From NCBI GenBank assembly GCA_018806985.1, contig JADANN010000003.1, forward strand, positions 1 to 64,000: 64,000 bases of DNA. Reading direction: 5' to 3'. The notes under the pieces were generated by a model that did not search any database, had not been told where the DNA came from, and saw nothing but the letters and a program-made list of their open reading frames with translations. Source of the stretch: Angiostrongylus vasorum (Eukaryota > Nematoda > Chromadorea > Rhabditida > Metastrongylidae). The translations under genes and the position numbers were made by a program. Position 1 is the stretch's first letter, and the number at the start of each line of letters is the position of its first letter. Shown here piece by piece: positions 46,000 through 57,800 of this stretch.

Positions 46000-46240
46000 A
46001 GGAGGCTTCTACATAACAAAATGGTATCAAAAACCAAGTGCTAAAAAAGAAACTAGTGTGCTACCTCTTCTTTCATCCTCCACACATGAAAAAAAGCACT
46101 CATCGAAAGCATGTACTGAACCACCATAAATGTGTACACAGGAGAAGCGGAAAGGAAGAACGCCGTCAGTTAGTTCGCAATCGCTACTGCGATCGTTTAT
46201 GCAGCTCATAAATTGTCCATTCTGTCCTAAAGTGGGGGCC
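46000..46240 (+). pseudogene. PLE relic, RT end and linker
   Basis: It contains GTGTGCTACCTCTTCTTTCA, CGTCAGTTAGTTCGCAATCG and GTTTATGCAGC, matching 47410-47530 and the RRQLVRNRLYDRLC block at about 47757-47795. It lies directly before the start of the main PLE. Confidence 0.55.
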
Positions 46241-46249
46241 TTACCAATA

Positions 46250-48460
46250 GCACCATTTCCTCAGCCGTTCTTTAGACAACAAGAGCCCAATAATGAAGTT
46301 GATGTTAAATTTCGGATATTTACGAATGAAACTTTCAAAGTCCTTAATCACTATCGCGCGAAAAGATACAGCTCAAACCTCACTGCAGTGCAAAAAGCGT
46401 GGGTACGCGAGAGGTACGAGAGCTGATAAGGTTGGAAAAACATAAGACTATCCGTTAGTGATAAGGGTGGAGAGTTTGTCGTAATTCCCCATCAGTTAGA
46501 TGTTGAAATAACGAAAAAGCATCTTGAAGATGCTTCGCTTTATCGTCCATCATCTGAGAGGAGTTTAAAAGTAAATACCGAAAATTGAACCACGAATGGG
46601 CCAAAATGGCAAGGGCTGCTGCTTTAAAACCATCAGTTATCTCTCAAGTAAAAGTTGAGTTACCAACATGTCCCGTCTTGTAGTTGCTTATAAAAAACTC
46701 ATAAGCTAGTATCCAGCGATGATATTGCGTCTACCGATCCATCATTGTTTAAGGTTAGAGCAATCATTAGCTGTGTAGACGGGCCAACGGATGGGATAAC
46801 ATGGTTTTTAATTCTAATATTTAACCAGTTGTTGAAACACATTCCAGCCCATCGAATACCCAGATGTTTCTGGATTGTCTACGTAATGCGCAGCCCAGCA
46901 GCGCGTACGTGATGGAGTCGTTCGACGTCAGCGCCCTCTATGCAAACGTGTCGAATGGCTCCGCAATGCAAGCCATATTCGAACTCCTGATGCGACACGA
47001 AGGTGAAATAAACATGTATGGCTTCAAGATAGAGCAGTTGATGGCACTTTCGAAAAAAATGCTTGAGCTGCTCAATCTTCAGATGGTCCGGAAAGTACTA
47101 CACTCAAATAAGAAGGTTGGCAATGGGACAACGACTGGCACCAAGCCTGGCCATTGCGTTTATGTCTAAGATGGAAGCACCGGTGGTCGATCTCGGGCCG
47201 CTACTCTACTGTAGATATATAGATGACTGTTTTGTCCTTTGCTCAACACAAGAGGAAATGGGCAAATGTTTCGAGTTGTTGAATGAACAGTCAGAGTATA
47301 TCAAGTTCACCCGAGAGAAACCGAAAGAAAACTGGTTTCCATTCCTGAACGTTCAAATTAGCCTGTCAGAAAATGGCTACATTACGAAGCGGTACCGAAA
47401 GCCAAGTAATAAAAACATCTTGGTTCATTACCTCTCCTCTCACCCCTCTCACACGAAAAATGCGCTTGTAAGAAACATGTATCGAACAACAACCAAGCTG
47501 TGCCCGGGAAGAGAACAGAGAGAGGAGTCCAGGAACTTAGAGCGGCAAATAGCTATTTCAAATGGCTACGAAGCTGTAGCTCGGGACAGGTGAAGAGGAA
47601 ATCCTAGGCCTCCAAACGACAACTCTAGCGGCAAAATGGTCCCGTTTATCCTAACCTTAATCTCAAATGATGTAAGTGCAGCTATAAAACGCTGTTTAAG
47701 AAGGGCGGGTCTAGGGAATTCGGTAAACGTAGTTGAAATGCCACCGAGTAATCTTAGGCGCCAACTAGTTCGTAACCGCCTATATGACCGTCTATGTGCA
47801 ACGCAAAAATTGCATAGTTTGCCCTAATGGTAGAGACGGTGATTGCATGAGCTCGGGTACAGTTTATCTGATCCCCTGTAAGACGTGCGGAGACGAATAC
47901 ATTGGCGAAACGGGCAGACCCCTCTGTGTCCGCATAAAAGAACACCTAGTCGGCAAACGTAAACCAAATACCTCAGTAGGCACGCATAGGACCCAGAGAC
48001 ATAGCGGGGAGGACTTTGAAGTACGTGTCACGATCCTCGCGCAGGAATCGAGAACAGAAGCGCTCAAAACTCTTGAGGCGTTCTGGATTAATTCCAGGAA
48101 TCCGAAAATGAACCGCATTGAGGAATGCCTCAATATCACGCGTGATATTGGGCAGTATATAAGGCTGTTGTTTTGATGGGAGGGGCATATTACGCTTCCA
48201 TGTGAACTCTGTGCGGTTGGTCTCCACGCGACATACTCAGTGGAAGCCTCATAGAAAGCGGTGAGTGTGCAAAGCTGTGTTCAATGTGATTGAAATCTTG
48301 GTTCAGCGTTTTCTCTGTTTGGTTATGGAGGTGTTTGGCCGAATAGATTGCTGTCAACTTGACCTTTCCAGGCTCTGAGGAAGGCGAAATCCGCCGAAAC
48401 GTCAGCTTGTTCGTGAATAAAGAATAAAAATAACTCCTCGTGTTTGCTCAATAAGATTAC
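46250..48460 (+). mobile_element. Penelope-like element, nearly complete but frameshifted
   Basis: In order: an N-terminal part (ETFKVLNHYRAKRYSS, SDKGGEFVVIPHQLDVEIT near 46455), early RT (SFDVSALYANVSNGSAMQ, about 46910-46975), palm (FRWSGKYYTQIRRLAMGQRL, then LLYCRYIDDCFVLCSTQ with catalytic YIDD at about 47215), thumb (REKPKENWFPFLNVQI, RKPSNKNILVHYLSSHPS), linker (RRQLVRNRLYDRLC) and GIY-YIG endonuclease (about 47820-48176: VYLIPCKTCGDEYIGETGRP, LEAFWINSRNPKMNR, ITRDIGQY). At least two frameshifts (near 47065 and 47800) and an early stop break the protein. A hammerhead-like motif lies at 48371-48407. PLEs copy themselves by an RT related to telomerase and cut DNA with GIY-YIG. Confidence 0.9.
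48371..48407 (+). ncRNA. Hammerhead ribozyme-like motif of the PLE
   Basis: It reads GGCT, CTGAGGA, A, GGCG, AAATC, CGCC, GAAA, CGTC, AGCT. GGCT/AGCT can form stem I (one G-U pair) and GGCG/CGCC stem II. CTGAGGA and GAAA are the conserved core boxes, and AC/GT would be a two-pair stem III before the cleavage base C. One extra A before stem II departs from the strict consensus. Short-stem-III hammerheads are described in PLEs. Confidence 0.55.
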
Positions 48461-48538
48461 GAAGAATATTATGTAGTGTTACATTTTGCATGGCCGAAGA
48501 GGAGGTTACGAACTAGCAGGATTATAACAGCGTCAGGA

Positions 48539-48754
48539 ATGAATCACCAAGTTTCAACATGTTATCTATTTATAGCTTTCGTGTTGCTAATCGCCTTAAA
48601 GAACGGATGTGGAACATCAGATATGTCCAAGAAATCGAAGGCAATTTCAACCACGCGAAATAGATTTGTTCTTCTTAATTCAATGGCTCTAGTAACTACT
48701 CTCCCAAATAGTTACTACTTTTTCCATAATAGCGAAGTACGATATCACTATTAG
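48539..48754 (+). CDS. Possible small secreted protein or first exon
   Basis: A 71-codon frame starts MNHQVSTCYLFIAFVLLIAL then KNGCG, which looks like a signal peptide, followed by a lysine- and serine-rich stretch. It lies just after the PLE end. It has no recognised family, no repeat copy in the window and no tested splice site. It could be chance. Confidence 0.2.
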   Translation: MNHQVSTCYLFIAFVLLIALKNGCGTSDMSKKSKAISTTRNRFVLLNSMALVTTLPNSYYFFHNSEVRYHY

Positions 48755-49664
48755 TATCCAATGTGTAAATGCCTCCGAAAGTTCGCTGAATAATATGGAA
48801 GAAAGTTAACAGTGAGAGCGGGAGAATTATGAACAATGGAGAAATCAAATTTAGGAAGAAAATTGGGAAAAAACTATAATATTTTCGTTAAGTTATTAAG
48901 TTAAGTTGATGCCATTTGATGTGGTAAACTTTTGTTGAGCGACCGGAAGGATTTCCGTTTCAATTTTTAAAGCAGTTTTACGCCTAATCCCTAAATCCTA
49001 CATCTTGCACTTTTACTCACAATAAAACGGAGGATGCTGTCTAATGATAAACATAGAGATATCCCTAGGCTCACTTTGTTCATATTGAATATTCAAGGAG
49101 TTGACCAGAAGTTCACTAAATATTCTTAATGTAGTGCGATTCATTGCAATTCTATGGTTCCTTGATTAATGAACATTTTCGGCGCTAAAGAGTTTATAGC
49201 TTTCATAATGTAAAGGTTTAAAATGGCACGGAAATAGATTTTACACACGGACAGTTTGCGCATGACATTGCATTTTATGAGACGGTGGCAAGTGCCGAAA
49301 AGAAGTTTTGTCCGAAGGGACCCGATGCTAAAGTTCGAACCACTCTGTTCACTACGCCTTTGCCACATCTCCCTCGACCAATTCGCCATGATAACGTTCG
49401 TGGTCGTAAGAGTTCCTGAAATTGACAAATGCACGTCGGGAATGGGCAATACATCCATGCCATTGCCGGTCATACAGTTTCCGGCTCCAGTGCATATGGC
49501 AGTCACCGATCTGCCTATGATAATGCAGGTGTTCATCATAGCCATGCGTGGAACTGAAAGAAACTCCTATGGCGTAAAGAAAGGGATATTAGTTTTTCAG
49601 ATGAGTTTTCGCTTTTTACAGTTTGCAGTAGTTCACGATGAAAATTAAAGAAATAAAAGCATAA

Positions 49665-49965
49665 AGCTCTCGCCGTTGATCTATCCCCTGAATCCCTGAG
49701 GGTTGCGCCGTGCATTCAACTTCACTAAGCATTGTTGGAGGTGACTGGATGCATATCTGTCTTCACAGTGGCTCGCGGTGGCCTACCGATGTATCGAGTC
49801 AATCCTTCAACCCTACTGTCCTCCCGGAAAAGTCTGGTACCAATTTGCCTACCCCGGAGGGATGGAAGGCTTGGTGAGCCAGAGGCATGGGGATCAATTC
49901 CCAAGTGCATTGCAGGGTGCCTTCGAGCAGTGCGCTACACGCGCCCCTGCGATGAAAAATAGCGA
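49665..49965 (+). repeat. Dispersed repeat R3, copy 3 (in copy D intron 3)
   Basis: It contains GCCGTTGATCTATCCCCTGA, GACTGGATGCATATCTG and ACCGATGTATCGAGTCAATC. Confidence 0.65.
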
Positions 49966-50442
49966 TGCAGAAATACGGCGCTAAGTAGTCAAACCATTTT
50001 TAAAGGCAAATTACTGAAGCAGTTTATAATGACTGATTTTCAAAAATTTTCTTTAAAAAACTGAAGGTGCAGCTTTCGATACAAGAAGAGTCAAAGATTT
50101 TTTTTGACTAGCTGTTCCATGTTCTAACAGAATTTCTAGACAATACCCCGCTTATAGAAGAATGACTGGGTATGGACAATTTTGACTCTTGTGCTGTCTT
50201 GATGGCTCATATATTTCTTCCAGACGAGTTCGCCTTCCTCAGCTTCCGTTTCTACCCAGTTATTTTCTCCTGAAATTTCACCCATTATATCGACCCGTTG
50301 CAAAAAGCTGGCTACTATATTTATTTAGCTTTTTTTGCTCTATAGACGCGTAGTGCTTCCACTCAAAAAAGAGAACGGCAGTTGATGGAAAAATCAACTG
50401 GAACAACCTAAACAAGACATTGTTGGTGTCACTCCAAACTGT

Positions 50443-50446
50443 TAAT

Positions 50447-50489
<43 letters not shown>

Positions 50490-50540
50490 GTAATAACGGT
50501 AATAATAACCACGGCAATAATAACGGGAACAACAATAATA
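50443..50540 (+). repeat. TAA microsatellite
   Basis: Long run of AAT/TAA triplets with a few interruptions (TAATAACGG, AACAACAATAATAATAACG). It sits directly before the SINE at 50545. Confidence 0.9.
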
Positions 50541-50544
50541 ATAA

Positions 50545-50905
50545 CGATCATCACGAGCACGTTGTTGGTACGATCCCGCGAGTTCACTACGCCTCTCATC
50601 TTCCTGGGTAAGGACATTGACAACGGGCTTGCCCGGGAAAAAAATCGTTCTGCGAAACCCAACTAGGAACGCTCCAGCCCGGCTATCCTAGGGACTCCAA
50701 GTAGAATCGGCTCGACCAGCATTGTACGACTTTCAAGGTGAAATGAAAAATCTTCATGCAGCAGCCGACACCCACACGTAAAAGTTGCAATACCTTCGTG
50801 AATTATGGATCTGGGGAAACTGATGGAATAAGAGAAGTACTGGGATCCGCACAGTCAGTAGATATGAAAGACGGGTCGCACAAAATAAAAGACGATAACA
50901 CTAAT
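50545..50905 (+). mobile_element. tRNA-derived SINE in copy D intron 3
   Basis: It shares ATCATCACGAGCAC, GCTCCAGCCCGGCTATCC, TCGACCAGCATTG and TTCGTGAATTATGGATCTGG with the SINE at 13365-13735. The B box is decayed (GGTACGATCC). Confidence 0.6.
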
Positions 50906-51924
50906 ACCAATAAACATATTAGTGAAAAATAAGGAAAATCACAATGAGAACAACAATGACAATCAAAATTTGAGTGCATTCATTAGTCTTCAATGCACTT
51001 GAAGAACAGTGAAAATTAACAGTATGAAGACGTCCTTTTCACTTTTGTTTCATTCCAATAGTTATTTTTAGGGATGACACTTCTTATGGCACAATTCACC
51101 GCAATTTTTCCGCTGTGGGAGGGCTTTTTGTATGGATATAGAGGGTTGGAAACTTACTCTGATCATTCGGCATTGGGTTAACCGAAACAGTGTCGCATCG
51201 CAATGGTTGGTAGGTGATGTTGACAGTAAGTTGACTCAAAATGACCTGGATTATCGGGTCCGGGAGGCCGGCGGCACGACCCTGCTGTTCGAGAACATCA
51301 AACACCTAAAGATCAGAAGCTTAGCTAATCGGTTGAAATTATACGTAGGTTTTCAATTGAACAATCTGAAGTCACACAAGCCGCGTTAGAATCAAAAGAA
51401 AACCAATTTCTTTAAAAACTGAAGCTGTCACTCAATCCAAGTAAAATCTGAGAACTCACTGCTTGCATTACAGTACGCATCACAAAGGCTCTGGCTCCAT
51501 TTTCACTCGTTGAAATACCGGCGGCCTGAGCTGCTACGCCGACTCCCATTGAATAAACCATAGGGACAGGCAAGGTGAAGCCGGTAACGGTGAAGGACCT
51601 TGAGCTCATAGCAGCTAAATTTCATGGTTTTTCTACCGAATTAATAAGAATAAAATCAATCTCTCAATCTATGGGATGGATGAATCTTGATGACGGTCTT
51701 TATCGAAAAAAATTAAATGAAATATTTTGAAAATAACTCAGACAAATAGCGATGGCTAAACCTCGCCCATTTAATGCTCAAATTACTGGCATTAAATATA
51801 TAAAAACTCGTTTGTTCACAGCTGAGTGGGGCTCCAAACTCTTTCGCTGGAAATGCTGTTTCTTGTAACGCGGCAGCTTTTGAATAGTAAAAGGAGTACT
51901 AGAGCTATTAAGGTGGTTAATGTA

Positions 51925-52480
51925 CGAAAGTTGTGCTGACGGGAGAGACCGGTATTGCATGAGTGCCGAAGCAATGTACATACTGTCATGTACAGCACGC
52001 GGACCGATTTGTTTCGTCTAGATGGAAATTTCGAAATCTGCCAAAGTACTCCTGTGATTACAAGTGGGACACAAAAGCACATTGGCGATGATTTTAAAGT
52101 GGCCATCAGGATCCTAGCGCAGGAATCAAAAACCTCAGCAGACAAGACTCTTGAAGCGTTTTAGATAAATTTCGAAAGCGGAGGAATAAACATGATAGGT
52201 GAGTGCCTCACTATTACACATGACTTCACCCGTTTTTTCATACTGATTTTTTTGACCTGGGTGGGTTTCACTCGTCGTCACACGTGAACAACACAGGGTG
52301 GTCCCATTCGCAACAGCATGTTGAGAAGTTTTTCAACAAAATGGCATTATTCATATAATGGATCTTTATTAGTACTATAGTTACATGGAAATCATGACTT
52401 AAAATAGTGCACTTTGATGGAGCCGAAGTCGAAACGTCAGAACTAATCCTGACAACTACAGCAACAAATACCGAGCTGGC
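51925..52480 (+). pseudogene. PLE relic: GIY-YIG end plus hammerhead-like tail
   Basis: Readings include GGAGAGACCGGTATTGCATG (GRDGDCM), TCCTAGCGCAGGAATCAAAA (ILAQES), ACTCTTGAAGCGTTTTAGAT (LEAF) and TAGGTGAGTGCCTCACTATT. From 52410 TTTGATGGAGCCGAAGTCGA then AACGTCAG is a hammerhead-like core. It lies in intron 1 of copy D, antisense to the gene. Confidence 0.65.
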
Positions 52481-52524
52481 GCCTGGTCAACAAAGACAGT
52501 TCAAAAGATTGTATATATAAACGT

Positions 52525-52552
52525 ATATATATATATATATATATATATATGT
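52525..52552 (+). repeat. AT microsatellite
   Basis: Pure AT run in intron 1 of copy D. Copy A has a shorter TATATACATATATATATA run at the corresponding place (about 1138-1157). Confidence 0.9.
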
Positions 52553-52701
52553 GGATCTAATATTAGTGCTGAGGTATACAGAAAGCCGTTCATTCAATCT
52601 CTGAATTAATAAATGGTCCCACGTGGGCCCGCAGCACGTCCAAACACTGCAGTGATAGTGAAAAGAGAAAGCAGCACTGGACGTGTCCCAACTGTTGCCA
52701 T

Positions 52702-53345
52702 GTTCACCAGACTGTTCATTTTTAACAGAATCACATCTGAAAAAACTAAGGAAACTGCACCTATCGCGACGCTGAATTGAAAAGAGAATTCCGCGTTTCC
52801 GTAGAGTTACCTTGAAAGCAGTGAATTTTACCTAAGCATTCGTTCTCAGTCACCATAACACGGATACAGGGATAAACGGATCTCTTTGATGTTCCCAAGA
52901 GTTTTACATATGTGGAAACTGCTTGAGTCAAAAAAAGATTCGAACCAACATTTTAATAAGGCCTTGACATGGGGCAGTCCTACTCCAAGGTCTACTAATG
53001 TAGACAATGGGCAGTGACGTATAAAATGAAAAAGACGTATCTGAAAGCGACCACTTGAAGGCAATTCAGTCAATGTGCTGATTTCTCAGATAGCACAGCT
53101 TAAATTGGATGTGGGCCATATTATTTCCGCTTCAGTGACATTAAATTTTAGCTTTCCCACAGGTAAGGAAATGCAGAATCGAAAGAAAGCAGCGTCGTAA
53201 AAGTGCGCTTTTGAGAAGAAATCCATCTATAGACATATCGAATGTCAACAAGGAAGCACAAAAGTCGAATGACAACGAGGAAACACAACTTTCGGCTTTG
53301 CAAAATTTCTAGCAGGTGGTTCCTTAGCAGTAAATACCGCATTTA
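52702..53345 (-). promoter_or_regulatory. Conserved 5' flank of copy D
   Basis: Reverse complement of 330-1003 with substitutions and small indels. Shared blocks include AAGGCCTTATTAAAA, AAAGAGATCC, GAGAACGAATG / GAGCACGAATG and GGAATTCTCTTTTCAA-type sequence. An R5 copy lies at 53600-53800, as at 1-70 before copy A. Confidence 0.4.
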
Positions 53346-54059
53346 TTCAGCTGTTTTTCTTTTCGATGCTCCCATGGATGTGAGATGGTGGCTCTGACGG
53401 CAAGCGGGCTCGAAGACTCAGAGAAGGTTATCTGAAGAATTTCACTAAAAGATTCAAGAATCCGCGTCATGATAAAACGACTTCCTTAGAGCGTAACGTG
53501 TTGTCGGGTCGCTCTTGTATCCTGCATTTTAGACCGAAGCTACGCCGAATTATGGAAGAAAATGGAAGAAAATTGGGCGTGCTTTAGGAATAGTATCGCA
53601 ACGACACTTAACTGCAACTTCCTTTGCCACCTTTTTTCAAACGTTCCAAGATTCTAAAAAAGACAAATGCTTGGGGAGTGTTGTCTGAGCCTTTCCGTTT
53701 TTTCTTCGCTCAGTGCAGGGAAAAGCAAAAATTTGTTGTTGATCTTTAGAGAAACAACCGTTTCATTTGACTTATAACTGCCTTATTTTCGTTGCTCTTT
53801 CTTCTTGTTGAGAAATCTTTTAAGAGCGAATACTTATCAAATGGGGAAGACGTCCTCGAACCATATCAGCAATCCTTTTCTGCACTCTTTGCGATTGGGT
53901 GTTGGAATAATTCCTTAATTGTTGACAGTTATTTAAAAGAAGTGTTGCAAAACACGGCGCAGATGGAAAGTTGGAATGGAGCCGATTATGACGATCACAG
54001 TACTGTACGACACGCTACGGATTCAGCAACTCTCCTATCCATCCGAAGTCGTACGTTTG

Positions 54060-54310
54060 GCACCAGGCTTATGTGGAACACTTTACTCTCTGCACTCCAG
54101 GCGACAATGTTGTACGCGTTTCATTCCACGAGGCCGGTGCGAATCTGCTCGACCACCAGTTGGCGATATTCAGCAAAAATATGACAAATTTCCAAGCAGC
54201 AGCTGAACCGAAATCTAGAGAACTCGAAGACATTCGTGGATGAAGGAGATGCGGGGAAGCGAATAGAATGCGAGAAGTGTTGAGATATGACGAGTTTCGA
54301 GTTTGTTCTG
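54060..54310 (+). mobile_element. SINE, 5'-truncated
   Basis: It shares AGCAGCAGCTGAA-type sequence, GACATTCGTGGATGAAGGAG and GAATAGAATGCGAGAAGTG with 13600-13700. Confidence 0.5.
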
Positions 54311-54314
54311 TTTT

Positions 54315-54359
54315 ATTCCACACGATCCGTCATACATCTGATAACGAATCGTGTGGAAT
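54315..54359. repeat. Perfect 12-bp hairpin
   Basis: ATTCCACACGAT (54315-54326) and ATCGTGTGGAAT (54348-54359) are exact reverse complements around a 21-base loop, directly after the SINE fragment. Confidence 0.8.
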
Positions 54360-57180
54360 GAAATAAAGCGGAAGTGAAATAAAACACAAAAAAGACTTTT
54401 AAGAATGGCCGATTCTCACCATTTGTCAAATTTAAACCTTATTCAATGCAGGGCCATCAGCGTAGCATAAACAGTGAACTCGTTGAAAAGCCCACAGAGT
54501 TGTTGTCTACTTAACGATCACTTAGCTGTGAAGTTTTCTTAACACTTTCACGACGAATGACACCTATGTCATGGTGGTTTTCGTGAATGGCGCTAAAACA
54601 CCTGTAGATGTTACGGAGCGAAGCCAAAAATCAGGTGTCGCCCACTCCGGCAAAGGGCGAAATTAAGTGTCGTCGTAAGAGTGTGAAAGACTTCTCTCGT
54701 TTGTGCACGAAATACACAAAAAATCCTTTATAAGATATTCCCATTGCCGGGCGAGCAGCGTTAGTGAACGGTGAAAATGAAGCTCTTACACAATTCCAGG
54801 GCCATGCAAATTCTCGAACACCGAGTTTCTCCTGAAGCATGACTAATAGAAAACATAACCAACGATATGGAATCACCAGCCTTTTTATGAGATTTTTATG
54901 AACGCTTGTTAAAGGTGAATAAGCACCTCTTGAATTTCGAAGCGCTCATTTCAACGAGTTGTTTCGTCGCAAAGTGTTATGTGCAAATTACATGCTGCCG
55001 CAAACAGGAAGAGAAGGGTATTTGGCAAAAAAAACCTGCTGTTACCAACCTCTCTCCTCAACAGTTGTATCAGTGCATTGTATGATTTAAAAGACTCAGC
55101 AAACCATCGCAGTGAAGGTACCACCAATTTTCTTCATTTCATTCATACGACCCATCTTAACGTCCAATGTGCGGACCTCAGCACCTCTCAAATTCTTATT
55201 CGTTTCCTCTTCATTGGTTGACTTCACACAACTGCGAAGACCTTCTTCGCGGCAATAACGACTGGCTGTAGGCCATTGTTAATGATCAATCCTGCTCTGA
55301 AGAAGACGAAGATTTTGAAAAGGTGGTTGATTAAAAGTTTACATGACAATCTCGTGTTGGCCTAATCATTCGAGAAGCTATTAATTAACCATGTAATGTT
55401 AAAGGATGGTCGGCTTTAAGATGCAATGACAGCTAATGCAAAACTATTTCATCAATGATATTGAGTGGAACGTTGGAGCGCGATCTCAAGTGATTGGCAG
55501 AAATATCAGGTATCTTCGAAATGATTATGCGATTTCAACTTATTTGTCTAAAACAGCATCCATCACCTGATAATAAGCTTTATCCGTCAATGCAACAACA
55601 TTTGAGTCTATGGAATCACACATCTATTATCATCTACATCATTTATCTCACATGGAATATCATGAAGAATGCTGATGAAGCTGTATTCACTAGAAGAGAT
55701 ATCGCGAAAGGATGGTACACGAGACCGAGTTTCCTAGTAATTCACGTTCAACTTCTGCGGTGTCTGTTGCACGATGCTTCACCGCCTTTTATCACGGAAA
55801 ATGAGTTGTCAGTTCTTCAACGACGTTCTTGCCAGACGAATAATAGATTTTGACAGTATCTTTCGCTACCATTTCCTTAAACACTAATCTTTTCAATAGC
55901 TTTTAAAGAAGTGTCGCATCCCCGTAGAAGAAGTACTCATACGCTTTTGCCACAGTGGCCTTTACCAAGGAAATTTCGATGAAAAATTGGTCCATTTATA
56001 GAGGGAAAATTTCATTGGCGAGCAATAGAAAAAATAAGCAGTGCTGCTTGAATTTGCCCAAGCTTGGAATTGGAGTCAATCAACGACCTGGGTTGATCTA
56101 GCTACCGACAAGTGAAGAAACGCACTCTATCCATGGTTACTTTTTTCCCAACCCTTAGTACGTGTTGCCTAACCCCCAAATCGCGCGTTGTGTCGAAGAG
56201 ATTGTACTCAGCACAAATGAATCCGCAGCCAAACGCCGAAAAAGGTTGAGTCATTGACCGCTTCAGAATGAGAGTGAATCCTCCCCTTGATTGAGGGCCA
56301 GTTAGACCATATCGCATGATTTCCTTGTAAAGAAATACCACCAGAAGTGAGCCACAGGACCATTAAAATGCTATGGTTAATTTCTGGCCCTATATGTATC
56401 CTTTCATTGATAAGTTAACATGAGTTCAATAAAAAAAGGTTCATTCGACTAACTTCTTAAGAGCTCTTACCTACTTGTTCGTTCTCTCTGGGCTCGATAT
56501 GGTATTCACGTGTGCCGTTAACACTCTGCCGCATCTTTTATCCGACCTACTTTTCAGTTAATGTCCGCCAAGGGTGCTTTCCGAAACAAAAACAAGAACT
56601 CTGGAAAGATTGCAAAATAAAGTGGTTTTCGCCAAGTTCATGTGAAGTCCTTTATATCGGTCTGGGAATCACTTCATAGTTCAGACGACGCACCATTAGA
56701 TCAGGCACAGCTGTGCACGGACTGAAATAGTCCATCAGATTATTGACAGAAGATGCTAATATGGGATTGACCTCTTCCGCTGTTTAAAGTGTAATATTGC
56801 AGAATGATAAAGGTTTTAAACATGGTGTTTTTTTGACTAAGCAATCGCAAGGTTTTTATATAGCTCAGTTTACTTCCATACAAGAAGAACATACACGACG
56901 CAATGGTGGATGACGTCTGGGCAGTATCACTTTCTTCAGACCTAAAAGCGTACACTGATAAGTGATTTAGTAGATAAGGCGCTTCAGTAGTAGAAACAGA
57001 AAGGTGAAAAATCTGAGAGATAATAGCTCGAGCAACAGCTCCTCGAAAAACCTGTCGTTTCCTACCGACCTTCCACCTATTAAAAACAGCCGCTTGGGGT
57101 GGCACGTAGAAGATGACTGAACCATTCCATTCGAAAGATCGATCCTTAGGGTAGTTATTCTTCGGATTTTTATCTTTCTT
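54360..57180. other. No gene recognised
   Basis: 55270-55430 is an R7 fragment (CTCTGAAGAAGACGAAG, CTCGTGTTGGCCTAATCA). 55494-55853 is a 119-codon frame with no recognised family. Other frames are short. Confidence 0.4.
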
Positions 57181-57229
57181 TTTTGTGCTGTTGAGGGTTT
57201 TGGTAGTAAATTACATATCAGTGTACATT

Positions 57230-57800
57230 TCTAGGCTCTGAAGAATGCGGTACGGCCGAAACCTCAAGCTGCCGTTGTACTGTTTGTGTTGTTTCTGGAC
57301 GGAAGTAAACGTGTGTTGTATAACAACCTCGCGATTGCTGAAAAAGAAAACGACACATTTATAATCCATTGCAGAGGTTAATAGAAAGACGATCTTGGGA
57401 AAGACAAAATAACGGCAACCTAGTAAGCCAAATACCTCCGTAACCTCGGCAAATAACAGCGAAGCCAAAATTTCAATCGCGTTGTGAACTATTTCCTCGG
57501 ACCCTCGTCGTCCTTTATGAATCTTTCCACCTTTTGATGGAGGCGTACCCCTTGGAGTTTACATGAGTAGCATATGTAGTGCTACTATACTGGTATATGT
57601 GCCTGCGTCACCTTAAAAAAAAAGCCTGTCCGAGATATTGGACGAAGTGACACGCAATGGCAAGGGCTTCCTTCCTGGGATTCATTTTTGGAGTTTTGGA
57701 ATTCACTCAAAATGTCTCGAGAGGTTTGTGCGCAGAAGTTTCAGAACACCGTGGGAAGGTGGTAACTTTTGGCTTCAAAATTTTCTTTGTTTTGTAAAGA
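57230..57800. pseudogene. PLE remnants in opposite orientations
   Basis: 57234-57270 (+) reads GGCTCTGAAGAATGCGG then TACGGCCGAAACCTCAAGC, a hammerhead-like core with the cleavage triplet changed to CTC. 57600-57790 (-) encodes KPKVTTFPRCSETSAHKPLE then TF-stop-VNSKTPKMNPRKEA, matching VRVTILAQ, LEAFWINSRNPKMNR of the intact PLE. Confidence 0.6.

Larger units (their letters stand above)
49275..52701 (-). pseudogene. Secreted protein family, copy D (frameshift and donor loss)
   Basis: Exons are 52701-52614, 51614-51460, 51305-51158 and 49553-49275. Exon 1 is MATVGTRPVLLSLFTITAVF then GRAAGPRGT; the Cys found here in the other copies is Arg. The donor after it is TT instead of GT (copy A has GTTATT at the same place). 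Exons 2 and 3 are clean (VPMVYS, VMQA; VFDVLEQQGRAAGLPDP, QPLRCD) with a good GTAAGT donor. The last exon (CIIIGRSVTAICTG, GTLTTTNVIMANWS) has an extra A in GTGGCAAAGGCG (about 49358-49362), shifting the frame before VNRVVRTLASGP. It is most similar to copy A, including at least 650 bp of 5' flank. Confidence 0.75.

Noticed and set aside
50278..50535. 85-codon leucine-rich minus-strand frame
   Set aside because: It is the translation of the TAA microsatellite.
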